The notes beneath the pieces are model-generated. The model was not told where the DNA came from. It was given only the letters and a program-made list of their open reading frames with translations, and did not search any database. Positions 24,461-33,257 of a DNA stretch of 39,602 nt are shown piece by piece. This stretch comes from SAR324 cluster bacterium (GTDB lineage: Bacteria; SAR324; NAC60-12). The DNA is taken from positions 1 through 39,602 of the forward strand of contig JAQWOT010000219.1 in assembly GCA_029245725.1 (NCBI GenBank). Direction: 5' to 3'. The position numbers and the translations under genes are program-made. Numbering within the stretch: position 1 is the first letter of the stretch; every line of letters starts with the position of its first letter.

Positions 24461-25411
24461 ATGAAGCTCAACCGAATGTTCTGCAAACTGATACTGACTG
24501 TGGCCTCTATGCTGTACTTGGCGAGTGCAGTATTTGCCAAGGATTTAGTGATCATGACTTCTTTGCCCAGCATGGAGTTCCCCTTCTTTGTGCACATGCA
24601 AAAGCAATTGGATGAGGAAGCTAAACGAATTGGTGGAATCAAGCTCATCGCAGCGGATGGACAGAACAAGGTGCCCAAGCAGACAGCGGATGTGGAATCA
24701 GCAATTATTCAGGGAGTGGACGGAATTCTAATCAGCCCAATTGACGTCAATGCGATGGCTCCTGCGCTGCAGCAAGCGATCGACAATGGGATTCCTGTAG
24801 TTACTGTAGACCGCTACGTTGGTGGTGTACCCAGAATCTATGCCCACGTGGGTGCAGACAACGTCAAGGGAGGTGAGGCTCAAGCTCGGCTAATCATGGA
24901 GCGCTTCCCGAATGGAGCAACCATTGTCAACTTGCAGGGACAGCCGGGAGCATCTCCAGCGATTGACCGTAACCGAGGCTTGCACAACATTCTTGATGGA
25001 AACAGCAAATACAAGATTGTTGCTGAGCAGACTGCTAATTGGTCTAGAGATCAGGGGATGACAGTTACAGAAAACATTCTGACCGGTCTAAGTAGCGCTC
25101 CGGATGTGATCAATGCTGCTAACGACGATATGGCGTTGGGTGCGATGGAAGCTGTCAAGGCACGTGGAATTGATGTTCAGATCCTTGGCTTTGATGCCCT
25201 TCCAGAAGCGATTGCTGCAGTACGTGATGGCTCCTTGATGGCCACAGTGGAGCAATTTCCTGGAGGCCAAAGCAAGACCGCTTTGAACCTACTAGTGAAT
25301 GACCTGCGTAGTGAGATGAAAGCCTACAACCGGGTAATTTCTCTCAACCCTATCACCATCACCTCTAATAACTACCAAAGCAACGCTGAGAGAATTAGCG
25401 AGGTGAAGTAG
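24461..25411 (+). CDS. Periplasmic sugar-binding protein, RbsB/FrcB type
   Basis: A 316-residue binding protein from the ATG at 24461, which has a strong GAGGAGG upstream. Residues 1-26 are a Sec signal ending SAVFA, before KDLVIMTSLP. The mature part has the peripla_BP_4 pattern: DGQNKVPKQTADVESAIIQG, then LISPIDVNAMAPAL, GIPVVTVDRYV, and the hinge region NDDMALGAMEAVKARG. It would capture a pentose, hexose or related polyol and deliver it to the permease encoded next. A longer in-frame start at 24299 lacks a ribosome site and would bury the signal peptide. Confidence 0.92.
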   Translation: MKLNRMFCKLILTVASMLYLASAVFAKDLVIMTSLPSMEFPFFVHMQKQLDEEAKRIGGIKLIAADGQNKVPKQTADVESAIIQGVDGILISPIDVNAMAPALQQAIDNGIPVVTVDRYVGGVPRIYAHVGADNVKGGEAQARLIMERFPNGATIVNLQGQPGASPAIDRNRGLHNILDGNSKYKIVAEQTANWSRDQGMTVTENILTGLSSAPDVINAANDDMALGAMEAVKARGIDVQILGFDALPEAIAAVRDGSLMATVEQFPGGQSKTALNLLVNDLRSEMKAYNRVISLNPITITSNNYQSNAERISEVK

Positions 25412-25471
25412 TTTCCAAACTATCTGAGGGATCTTGATTGAGATCTCTCTTCCCTTCTTTGATTCCCCATC

Positions 25472-26467
25472 ATGCTCAGTAATCGAAAGAACCTTCTCTA
25501 CTACGTAGGGTTGTTTTCTCCTCTCATCTTTCTGATCCTCTTGATTCTTGTATTTTCGCTTCTGCACCCCAGATTTTTGCATCCTTTGAATATTTTCAAT
25601 GTGATGCGGCAGATTTCAATCGGTGGACTAATTGCTCTTGGAATGACTTTCGTGATCATTGTTCGAGGCATTGATTTGTCCGTTGGATCACTGCTTGCCT
25701 TATGCGGTTTGGTAGGAGCAGTGGTTGCCAAGGGAGGCCTGGTAGAGAGGTTCTCTGTGGGAGCTAATGCAGATCTTGTGAATCCTTGGTATTGGGCCTT
25801 GATCGGTTCTGTTGGGATTGGTCTGCTTGCTGGCGCACTGAATGGGCTGTGCATCACCAAGCTGAAAGTACCTGCCTTTGTTGTTACTCTTGGGGGGCTG
25901 TCAGCGTATCGGGGAGCCGCGTTGATTGTTTCAGATGGGGGCCCAATCAGCGGTTTTGATGATGCCTATCGCTGGATTGGTCAAGGAAAAATTGGTGAAG
26001 TACCGATTCCTGTGATCATCTTTCTAGTGTTCATCATCCTCTGCCATATCGTGTTGCGCTACACGGTTTATGGACGTCACATTTACTCAGTAGGTGGCAA
26101 TCCTGAGGCTGCTCGCCTGGCAGGTATCAACACGGACCTGATCATCACCAGTACTTATATCATCACGGGCTTTTTTGTTGGACTCTCGGCCTTCATCTTG
26201 TCAGCTAGGCTTAACTCTGCGGAAGCAGTAGCTGGGATGGGCTATGAGTTGACAGTGATTGCAGCGGTAGTGGTTGGAGGGACGAGTCTGTTCGGTGGTA
26301 CTGGGAATATTCTGGGAACGATCATTGGTGCCATTCTATTCGGAGTCCTGCAAAATGGTCTCGTCCTACTCAATGTCTCTTCCTACATTCAGCAAATCAT
26401 CATTGGCATTATCCTGATTTTAGCAGTGGCCTTTGACCGATTCAGTAAATCAACCAGGCAGGTCTGA
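25472..26467 (+). CDS. Sugar ABC transporter permease, RbsC/FrcC type
   Basis: A 331-residue membrane protein with eight to ten hydrophobic helices. Family marks include IGGLIALGMTFVIIVRGIDL, SVGSLLALCGLVGAVVAKGG, the VPAFVVTLGGLSAYRGAAL loop and the cytoplasmic YSVGGNPEAARLAGINTDL motif. It forms the channel of the importer. It sits 60 nt after the binding-protein gene and 2 nt before the ATPase gene, in the order of the FrcBCA fructose system. Confidence 0.94.
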   Translation: MLSNRKNLLYYVGLFSPLIFLILLILVFSLLHPRFLHPLNIFNVMRQISIGGLIALGMTFVIIVRGIDLSVGSLLALCGLVGAVVAKGGLVERFSVGANADLVNPWYWALIGSVGIGLLAGALNGLCITKLKVPAFVVTLGGLSAYRGAALIVSDGGPISGFDDAYRWIGQGKIGEVPIPVIIFLVFIILCHIVLRYTVYGRHIYSVGGNPEAARLAGINTDLIITSTYIITGFFVGLSAFILSARLNSAEAVAGMGYELTVIAAVVVGGTSLFGGTGNILGTIIGAILFGVLQNGLVLLNVSSYIQQIIIGIILILAVAFDRFSKSTRQV

Positions 26468-26469
26468 AG

Positions 26470-27207
26470 ATGGAACAGGCAGACTACATTGTAGAGATGA
26501 ACAACATCTCTAAGAGTTTCAATGGGGTTCAGGCCCTGAAAGACGTGAGTATCAATCTCAAAAAAAATGAGGTAGTTGGCATTGTTGGACACAACGGTGC
26601 TGGCAAGTCTACTCTGATCAAGATTCTCTCCGGGGCAATTAGAAAGGATTCTGGAACAATCTTGATCAACAAGTCTCCAGTTGACCTTGCAGGGCCCAAA
26701 GTAGCACGGAATCTGGGTATTGAAACGATCTACCAGGATTTGGCGCTTGCGGGGAATCTCGATGTTACGGCTAATTTTTTTCTGGGCAATGAAAAAAGTC
26801 GCTACTTCTTCTTGAGAAACAGTTTGATGCGAGAAGAAGCAAAGCGAGTGCTGCAGGAACTCAAAATCCGGATTGAGTCCTATACTGTTCCTGTAGATTT
26901 CTTATCTGGGGGACAACGTCAGGCGATTGCGATTGGTAGAGCGATTTACAATAAGGCCAATGTTTTGGTAATGGATGAACCTACGGCAGCCTTAGGGATC
27001 GAGGAGACTCGCCGAGTTGGGGAATTGATCAATCAACTGAAAAAGCAAGACGTGGGGATCTTCCTAATCAGTCATGACATTCATGATGTCTTTGATTTCT
27101 GTGATCGTATTGCAATTCTGAAAAATGGTAAAATTGTGGAAATTTGCCGTTCCACTGATGTTACTAAAGACGATGTGATCTCGATGATTATCAAGGGGTC
27201 TCGGTAG
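26470..27207 (+). CDS. Sugar ABC transporter ATPase, single-domain FrcA type
   Basis: A 245-residue ATPase with Walker A GHNGAGKST (40-48), signature LSGGQRQAIAIGRA (from 145) and Walker B VLVMDEPTAAL (from 165). Rbs/Mgl/Ara importers usually have a double-length ATPase of about 500 residues. This one has a single nucleotide-binding domain like FrcA, so it should work as a homodimer. It starts 2 nt after the permease stop. Confidence 0.93.
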   Translation: MEQADYIVEMNNISKSFNGVQALKDVSINLKKNEVVGIVGHNGAGKSTLIKILSGAIRKDSGTILINKSPVDLAGPKVARNLGIETIYQDLALAGNLDVTANFFLGNEKSRYFFLRNSLMREEAKRVLQELKIRIESYTVPVDFLSGGQRQAIAIGRAIYNKANVLVMDEPTAALGIEETRRVGELINQLKKQDVGIFLISHDIHDVFDFCDRIAILKNGKIVEICRSTDVTKDDVISMIIKGSR

Positions 27208-27342
27208 GCTGAGAATCTGAAGCTCTTTTTTCTGGCCCAAGGCCGAGGCCTATCAATTCGCTTCCTCACGAAAATACATCCACCTATATACCCAAACGAA
27301 ATGTAGGCAGAGAATCAGATTCTTTGCTTGAGAGTCTACTCC

Positions 27343-28065
27343 ATGTCTATTGCCCTTTTGTTAACAGCAACGACCAATCCCGGTGAAACGATCAATGTAA
27401 CCGTGAACTCGGTTTCTGACCGCCGCCAGCAGTATCTGGAGGCGCTGGAGTTTTACTTGGGGGTTGGAGCTTTTGAACAGATCATCTTTGCTGAAAATTC
27501 GGGTGATGATCTGGAGTTTTTAGTTTCGGCACAAAAAAAGGCAGCCCAAGCAGGGATTGAATTAGAGCTACTAGAAAAGTGTGGATCTAACGAATGGCCA
27601 AGCTATGGTAAGGGCCGTGGAGAGCTTTCCATCATTCAGCAAGCCTTTTCTCGATCCAAATGGCTACAGGAGGAAGGGACACGAGCACTTAAAATCACAG
27701 GACGATATACAGTCAAAAATGTTGTGGGGCTAGTGGAGAAGATCAACCAAACTGATGCAGAAGTATTTTGTGATCTAAGAGGGAATCTCTCTACAGCTGA
27801 TGCAAGGTTATTTGTTGGAAGTAGAAGATTTGTGGAAGAGGATTTTTATCCAAGATTTGATTCAATCGATGATCGAAAAAAAATATATTTCGAACATGTG
27901 CTTGCTCAGGCAGTTCATTCTAGTATGAGCAAGGGGAGGAAGTGGGAGTTGTTGCCAGAACTGCCACTGATTGAAGGGATTAATGGTACCACTGGTGAAA
28001 AGATTAGAACATCTCTTTCTAAGAAAATAAGATATCAATTAAAGAAAAAGCTAATTAGGTACTAA
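27343..28065 (+). CDS. Uncharacterised protein, possibly GT-A-like glycosyltransferase
   Basis: A 240-residue soluble protein from the ATG at 27343; a TTG at 27328 is an alternative. I do not recognise a named family with certainty. The layout is suggestive of a nucleotide-sugar enzyme: an N-terminal strand SIALLLTATTNPG, a helix with RRQQYLEALEFYL, IIFAENSG, then GKGRGELSIIQQAF and KITGRYTVKN, which recall small glycosyltransferase-like proteins of polysaccharide clusters. There is no signal peptide. The C-terminal tail is strongly basic (KKIRYQLKKKLIRY), suggesting membrane or nucleic acid contact. It lies 135 nt after the sugar ATPase on the same strand and may or may not be cotranscribed. 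Confidence 0.65.
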   Translation: MSIALLLTATTNPGETINVTVNSVSDRRQQYLEALEFYLGVGAFEQIIFAENSGDDLEFLVSAQKKAAQAGIELELLEKCGSNEWPSYGKGRGELSIIQQAFSRSKWLQEEGTRALKITGRYTVKNVVGLVEKINQTDAEVFCDLRGNLSTADARLFVGSRRFVEEDFYPRFDSIDDRKKIYFEHVLAQAVHSSMSKGRKWELLPELPLIEGINGTTGEKIRTSLSKKIRYQLKKKLIRY

Positions 28066-28067
28066 GA

Positions 28068-28095
28068 AATAAGTTATCTACTTAGATAAGTTATT
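28068..28095. terminator. Bidirectional terminator-like palindrome between convergent genes
   Basis: AATAAGTTATCTA (28068-28080) and TAGATAAGTTATT (28083-28095) pair as 5 bp, one G-G mismatch and 7 bp around a 2-nt loop. It begins 2 nt after one stop codon and covers the stop codon of the opposing gene. A-rich bases precede it and T-rich bases fall within it, fitting termination on both strands. Confidence 0.6.
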
Positions 28096-29673
28096 AACGT
28101 AAAGAAGAATATAGTCATATCCACCAACTAGTTCAAAATTTTCTTTCGCTTCTAAACTGTGCACACAACTATCTAAATTTTCAACCATAAATGAATTAGT
28201 TCCCTTCACCAAAAGCCAGTAGTTCCTTTTCAACGCGAGCTGATGAAATTGGTCCGCTTGCTTCTCCCCACATGGATACTGGTCGGAGCCTGCAATGTAA
28301 TTCACTTCTCTTTGCTGAAAATGAACTCCTAGTGAACTTTGGACAGCAACTCCATGGTCAAGTGGATACTGCTTTTTTACCTCGCTCAATTCCTGATGTA
28401 TTTCAGAATGCTTCGCTGTCGGCCAAGCACTTTTGAGCTCCTGACCTATACTGGAAGGCATCAATAAGGATGTTCCAATAATCCAAACTAGCATAAGTAT
28501 TTGTTGTGTCCTATGTGTGATGAATTTCCAATACTTCTGCCAGTCCTGTGTACTCAAAATAACTAGGACAGCAATTAATAGAAGTGTCCCAGCTACATCA
28601 TCATAATGATAAGAGTTGCTTCGCATTGCTTCTCGGGCTGCGATCAGATTCACCCCAATCGCAGGACCAGCCATAATTCCAATTCGGAAATAGAGCAAAG
28701 GTAGGAAAGCCAGAGGAAACAGCAGTTTCCAGCTGTAGGTAACCTTCCCTGGAATATTCCCCAAGAAGTCCAGAGCAGGTACAGACCAACTTGGTTGATT
28801 CCCACGAAAAAATGGCATTACACCATAAATAATCGAGAATAAGGCAGTTAGTCCGAGGACAATCAAAACAAACCCAGTCCAGAACTGCTCTTTTCTTTGC
28901 AAAACCAAGTAACAACCAAATCCGAGTGGCACAATCCCCATGTGCTCTTTTAATCCAAGTAAGAACAGAAGTCCTAGGCTGAATTTGAACCACTCTTTTT
29001 TCTCAAGCCACAGGAAACAGAAAACGATAACCGGAGGTGCCAAACAGGAGGGTTGCCACTCGTACCATAGACTGGCCACTGTTGGTTTGTACCAGAGTAA
29101 CCAGGCTGAACTGACCAACAGGGTTAGAACAATAGCTCTTTCAACTTGTTGGTTCTGATATTTGGCAAGTTGCCAGAATCCCAAAGGTACTAAAGTGTAT
29201 GAGAGGATTTTTGCTAGAACCACCCAGATAAAGTGCGGATAGATCCAGAAAAAAGGAGCCAGGATGCCGATTGAGGGTGTGAAATGATCAGCCCAGGGAT
29301 GGACTTCGTAGTGAGACCACCTCAATTCTCCCTGAGAAATATTATAGATAATGTTGCTGAAAATACCGGAATCCCAGATGCTCCATTGGAAGCTCAGATA
29401 GCGCAGCGTAGCTCGTAAGCAACAAAGCAGAAAAAATATTCCAAGAGCCCACTTCCCATACACGAAGGCCTGATTGATTGGTCTTTCCGATGGCCAGTTG
29501 ATCGTGAAAACGTTCTTATCTTGCCACAAACGCCACCCTGCAAAGGGCAACCAGCAGATCAAAGGGAGTATATAAAGATCTCTCCCCCCAATCCCCAGAA
29601 ACCATATCAGGGCAGTTCCACCAAGCACAAAGATAGTTCCGAGGTGATAGCTGAACTTTAGAGTTGAGTCCAT
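28078..29673 (-). CDS. DUF2079 polytopic membrane protein
   Basis: A 531-residue integral membrane protein with about ten or more hydrophobic helices. The conserved DUF2079 block is visible: FQWSIWDSGIFSNIIYN (about 94-110), followed by a histidine-containing loop HPWADHFTPSIGILAPFFW. The family resembles GT-C type glycosyltransferases in having a large polytopic fold and an acidic first loop; that link is inference. The C-terminal part after about residue 410 is soluble (SEVKKQYPLDHGVAVQSSLG). It is convergent with the possible glycosyltransferase-like gene, so a common role in surface polysaccharide is conceivable but not shown. The ATG at 29673 has no strong ribosome site. Confidence 0.85.
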   Translation of the reverse strand: MDSTLKFSYHLGTIFVLGGTALIWFLGIGGRDLYILPLICWLPFAGWRLWQDKNVFTINWPSERPINQAFVYGKWALGIFFLLCCLRATLRYLSFQWSIWDSGIFSNIIYNISQGELRWSHYEVHPWADHFTPSIGILAPFFWIYPHFIWVVLAKILSYTLVPLGFWQLAKYQNQQVERAIVLTLLVSSAWLLWYKPTVASLWYEWQPSCLAPPVIVFCFLWLEKKEWFKFSLGLLFLLGLKEHMGIVPLGFGCYLVLQRKEQFWTGFVLIVLGLTALFSIIYGVMPFFRGNQPSWSVPALDFLGNIPGKVTYSWKLLFPLAFLPLLYFRIGIMAGPAIGVNLIAAREAMRSNSYHYDDVAGTLLLIAVLVILSTQDWQKYWKFITHRTQQILMLVWIIGTSLLMPSSIGQELKSAWPTAKHSEIHQELSEVKKQYPLDHGVAVQSSLGVHFQQREVNYIAGSDQYPCGEKQADQFHQLALKRNYWLLVKGTNSFMVENLDSCVHSLEAKENFELVGGYDYILLYVNNLSK

Positions 29674-30044
29674 CGCTAGGCTGTTTTTGGTATCTTCTGA
29701 AGGAGATGACTATTAGGAAGAGACAAGGTGGAACAAGCTTTTTCATGAAACATACACTCCGCTAAGAGTGAAAAAACAGAAAATGAAATTACTACGCCAA
29801 GCACAAGTGGATGATTCCAGTTCAGCCCTAGGCTTGATGGCATTCAAATTACAGGAGCACCAAGATCCCTCAGTTTCTGTTTGAATCAATCAAACTCTAA
29901 ACGACCACTGCAGACAAAGCCGTCAAACCTCCAAACCACATAAATATTTTGAAATTCAGGCTAAAGTTCTTCAGCAAGCTGTCGATAACAGGAACATAGA
30001 GCATTTTGGATTGTTCACCGTAACATTCACCCTGGAGTCAGGCC
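29674..30044. other. Intergenic region between DUF2079 gene and flagellin gene
   Basis: This 371-nt divergent spacer holds the flagellin sigma-28 promoter near its right end. A 33-codon frame at 29783-29884 (MKLLRQAQVDDSSSALG...) is open but has no ribosome site and no recognisable feature. Nothing else stands out. Confidence 0.5.
29962..29988 (+). promoter_or_regulatory. Sigma-28 (FliA) promoter of the flagellin gene
   Basis: TAAAGTTC (29962-29969), exactly 11 nt, then GTCGATAA (29981-29988). This differs from the sigma-28 consensus TAAAGTTT-N11-GCCGATAA at two positions. It lies 56 nt before the flagellin ATG, the expected place for a class 3 flagellar promoter. Confidence 0.85.
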
Positions 30045-31646
30045 ATGCGCATCAAGCACAACATTTCCTCACTTAATTCACTGCGCCATGCAGGTAACAC
30101 GATGGATCGTGTTAAGGATTCATTGCAGAAGTTAAGTTCGGGACTCAGTATCAACTCTGGTGCAGACAGCCCCGCGAATTTGATTGCCTCTGAAAGAATG
30201 AGGGGACGAATCATTGGTTTGCAGCAAGCACACGAGAACGCATCACTGTCTGTTTCGATTGTTCAGACCGCTGAAGGTGCTTTGAACGAGATCAGCAGCA
30301 TTTTGCTTCGACTAAAGCAACTAACGGTTCACGCTGCTAACGAAGCCACCAATGACAAGCAGATGCTTGCCGCAGATCAGCAAGAGATTGAACATTTGTT
30401 GAGCTCGCTGGATCGAATTGCGAAAAACACGGTCTGGGGAACGAAAAACCTTTTAGATGGATCAATGGGCGTCAACGGAACAACCGTTGGTGAAAATCTT
30501 CGTTTCATTTCGGCAGAGGCCTACACTAACATGTCTCCTGAAGACGGGTTTGAAATTGACATTACTCAGGTGGCAAATCGAGCTGAAAAGAAGGGGATCA
30601 TTCCGATTGATGTTGAAAATATGGGAGAAGGCTTAGTGCTCTTCCTGAATGAAGGGGGTAAGAATGCTACCATTGACACTCGCTTTGGAGATTTTAAAGT
30701 AGAGATTGAAAAGATTCGCAAAAACGCCATAGAAAATCCCCAGAGATTCCCTCCTGAAGATATGTCACGTGATATTCGAACTATCGTTGTCAATCGGCTT
30801 CAATCTGCAATTGATGAAGCAGGATTGGCACTGCACGCCTTCATGGATCCTAATGGGTTACTGACAGTGCGCCACAACGATTTTGGGGACAAGGCCATTT
30901 TCTCAGTGACAAGTTCTATCGCTGGTATTGGTTCTGAGGAAGCAAATGTGGCTTCTTTCTCCAAAGCTGGTAAAAATGTAGAAGGAACGATTGCTGGTCA
31001 AATTGCGATGGGTGATGGACAGTTCCTGACGGCGATTGATGGTACAAAAGCCAGTGGAGTCACAGTGGCGTATGAGCGAGAGATTGGCTTGAAGGAAGTG
31101 CCAGTATTAGATCAGCGCGGTGTTCAGGTTGGGACTGAGTTTATTGAGGAATCCAACGAGGAAGTCGTTGGTGGCGGCCCAGAAGGATATGTTCACGTAG
31201 CTCAGTTCTCGAATGAGTTTCAGCTTGGGCCTAATGCTGGACAAAGTGAGCGACTATCCTTGAAGAACGTGAAAGCCAACATGCTTGGTCAAGGAATAGA
31301 GAACAATAGTGGGTTTCAAAGCCTTACAGACATTGATGTGACCACCTCACAGGGAGCTCAGGACTCTAATAAGGTTGTGGACGCTGCAATTGATCAAATT
31401 TCAACACTACGAGCTGATCTTGGGGCGTTCCAGAAGAACGCTCTGGAAAGTAATCTGAACAGTCTCCGAATCGCAGAGGAAAATCTGACCAGCGCAGAGT
31501 CAACCATTCGAGATGCCGATGTAGCCCAGCAGATGTCCCAGTTGACTGGTGATCAGATCATGCTCTCAGCGAATACCGCCATGATCGCTCAAGCCAATCA
31601 GGTTCCGCGAACCGTTCTTGGATTGATTGAAAATTCATCTTTCTAA
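30045..31646 (+). CDS. fliC: Flagellin
   Basis: A 533-residue flagellin. The conserved N-terminal D0/D1 part reads MRIKHNISSLNSLRH..., LSSGLSINSGADSPANL and IVQTAEGALNEISSIL. The C-terminal D1/D0 part has NLTSAESTIRDADVAQQMS and AMIAQANQVPRTVLGL. Between about residues 170 and 430 lies a variable surface region with beta-rich segments. It is exported by the flagellar type III apparatus and polymerises into the filament. GGAG lies 8 nt upstream of the ATG and a sigma-28 promoter further up. No other flagellar gene lies in the window, so this is a stand-alone filament gene. Confidence 0.96.
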   Translation: MRIKHNISSLNSLRHAGNTMDRVKDSLQKLSSGLSINSGADSPANLIASERMRGRIIGLQQAHENASLSVSIVQTAEGALNEISSILLRLKQLTVHAANEATNDKQMLAADQQEIEHLLSSLDRIAKNTVWGTKNLLDGSMGVNGTTVGENLRFISAEAYTNMSPEDGFEIDITQVANRAEKKGIIPIDVENMGEGLVLFLNEGGKNATIDTRFGDFKVEIEKIRKNAIENPQRFPPEDMSRDIRTIVVNRLQSAIDEAGLALHAFMDPNGLLTVRHNDFGDKAIFSVTSSIAGIGSEEANVASFSKAGKNVEGTIAGQIAMGDGQFLTAIDGTKASGVTVAYEREIGLKEVPVLDQRGVQVGTEFIEESNEEVVGGGPEGYVHVAQFSNEFQLGPNAGQSERLSLKNVKANMLGQGIENNSGFQSLTDIDVTTSQGAQDSNKVVDAAIDQISTLRADLGAFQKNALESNLNSLRIAEENLTSAESTIRDADVAQQMSQLTGDQIMLSANTAMIAQANQVPRTVLGLIENSSF

Positions 31647-31658
31647 GCTGACCCCACA

Positions 31659-31682
31659 GGAGTCTGATAACCTTCAGGCTCC
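31659..31682 (+). terminator. Hairpin after the flagellin gene
   Basis: GGAGTCTGA (31659-31667) pairs with TCAGGCTCC (31674-31682) around a 6-nt loop, with one T-G pair, 12 nt after the stop codon. The downstream sequence is C/T-rich. A likely terminator. Confidence 0.6.
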
Positions 31683-31874
31683 AGCCTCCTCCCTCATTTC
31701 TCTCTTCCTCTTCGATCTCCGTTTCCCAGCAAAGAAAAACAGTTCCATAGAATAGAAGACGCTATTCTGGCTGCGCTTCAAAATCTCTGAGAGTGTTATT
31801 TGATTCGAACAAAGGTGAGAGCCGTGACTGACCTAGCCAATCTCAGCTCTGTATGGTGATGAAAGCAGAATCCT

Positions 31875-33170
31875 TTAGCAGTAGCGGACTTCGCTGAAAC
31901 GGGAGCGAAGTCGGATTACTTCATTGGTCACAGATTTTTGTTTGGCAATTACTGCAGTCATCAACTCTGCCAACTCCCCCATTTGTTTGGGTCCCATGCC
32001 ACAACGAGTCATCTCTTGTACACCGATTCGTAGACCGGAAGGGTTGCGAGGATCCTGATCTCCAGGGAGCATGTTGTAATTGCTGATGATGTTGCTTTCA
32101 GCAAGTCGTCGAGCAATTTCCTTACCTGGTCCAAACGAAGAAACGTTAATCGCAATCTGGTGGCTCTGCGTAAATCCAAACTCTTTCGCCTCCACTGGAA
32201 CTCCAGCTGTATCTAGCGCACTTCCAAGGGCTTGTGCGTTTCGAATAATATCGGCGGCGTAGTTTTTTCCATGCACCTTCATTTCTCGAATTGTCAGGGC
32301 TAGTCCGGGGATCGTATGCAGGTGGTGGTTACTGGAAGATCCTGGCATCACTCCACGATCCACACTGCTCCACCATTTCAATTCCTCTGGTGAAGTCATG
32401 TTGCCAAGAATGACTCCTCGTTGTGGTCCCGGAAAGGTCTTGTGTGTACTTGCTGTGATCAGATGTGCGCCTTCGGCAAATGGTTGCTGAAACTGTCCTC
32501 CCAGAATCAGTCCTAAAACATGAGCCGCGTCATAAAGTACCAGAATGCCATTGGCTCGACAGACTTCTGCAACCTGACCCACTGGTTCTGGAAAGAGGAA
32601 CATACTCTTGCCAAGAATCACCAACTGTGGCTGCTTTTGCTCTACCAGATCTACACAGGCAGGTCCATCTAAGTGGTATCCATCTGGCGTTGTAGGCCAA
32701 AAAGCCATGTTGATCGAATTTTCTTTCTGTAAAGCCAGCACCTGTCCACGCACTTGAATTCGCCGGCCAAAGACCCCAATCGGATTATGGCTTATGTGGC
32801 CTCCAACATCGATTGAGTTACAGAGAACCGTATCTCCACCTCGTAACAATGCCAGTGCAACAGCTGTGTTGGCCTGGTTACCGCTGATTGGCCGAACATC
32901 TGCCTGCTGGCATCCTGCTAGTTCAACCATTTCCCTGGTTGCCAGAGCCTCTACCTCATCAATGAAACGAGTTCCCTCATAATATCGCTGATCGGCTTCT
33001 GGGGTGTTGGGGTGTCCTTCTGCGTAGCGACACATGAAGTCATTGCCTTCGATTTGTTGAACGGCAGGGGATTGAACATTCTCACTAGCAATGAGATTGA
33101 TACATTCCTGACGACGCCAGCACTGCTGGTTTTGCACAATATCGAGGATGTCTTGTGTTACGACACTCAT
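31875..33170 (-). CDS. Serine hydroxymethyltransferase-like PLP enzyme (divergent)
   Basis: A 431-residue member of the SHMT family. The PLP lysine lies in STHKTFPGPQRG, the cofactor aspartate in LYDAAHVLGL, and the substrate carboxylate arginine in PSGLRIGVQE. Next to the usual catalytic glutamate the loop reads YAEGHPNTPEADQRYYEG, about five residues longer than the canonical YAEGYPGKRYYGG. The C-terminal part matches SHMT in length. It may be the housekeeping GlyA of this organism or a paralogue acting on another beta-hydroxy amino acid or one-carbon donor. It follows EF-G on the same strand with an 87-nt gap. Confidence 0.85.
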   Translation of the reverse strand: MSVVTQDILDIVQNQQCWRRQECINLIASENVQSPAVQQIEGNDFMCRYAEGHPNTPEADQRYYEGTRFIDEVEALATREMVELAGCQQADVRPISGNQANTAVALALLRGGDTVLCNSIDVGGHISHNPIGVFGRRIQVRGQVLALQKENSINMAFWPTTPDGYHLDGPACVDLVEQKQPQLVILGKSMFLFPEPVGQVAEVCRANGILVLYDAAHVLGLILGGQFQQPFAEGAHLITASTHKTFPGPQRGVILGNMTSPEELKWWSSVDRGVMPGSSSNHHLHTIPGLALTIREMKVHGKNYAADIIRNAQALGSALDTAGVPVEAKEFGFTQSHQIAINVSSFGPGKEIARRLAESNIISNYNMLPGDQDPRNPSGLRIGVQEMTRCGMGPKQMGELAELMTAVIAKQKSVTNEVIRLRSRFSEVRYC

Positions 33171-33257
33171 CAGATTTCTCCGCAGGGAATTTGGAAAGAC
33201 CGGCAGGGGGGAGGCAGGAAGTCAGGGTGCTTGCGGAACCAAGCAACCCGCTTAGGA

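Noticed and set aside
24031-24678. 215-codon minus-strand open frame
   Set aside because: It overlaps the end of the desaturase, a perfect terminator hairpin and the signal peptide region of the sugar-binding protein. It has no recognisable domain; an antisense shadow.
29783-29884. 33-codon plus-strand frame before the flagellin promoter
   Set aside because: No ribosome-binding site, no signal or domain, and chance frames of this size are common.
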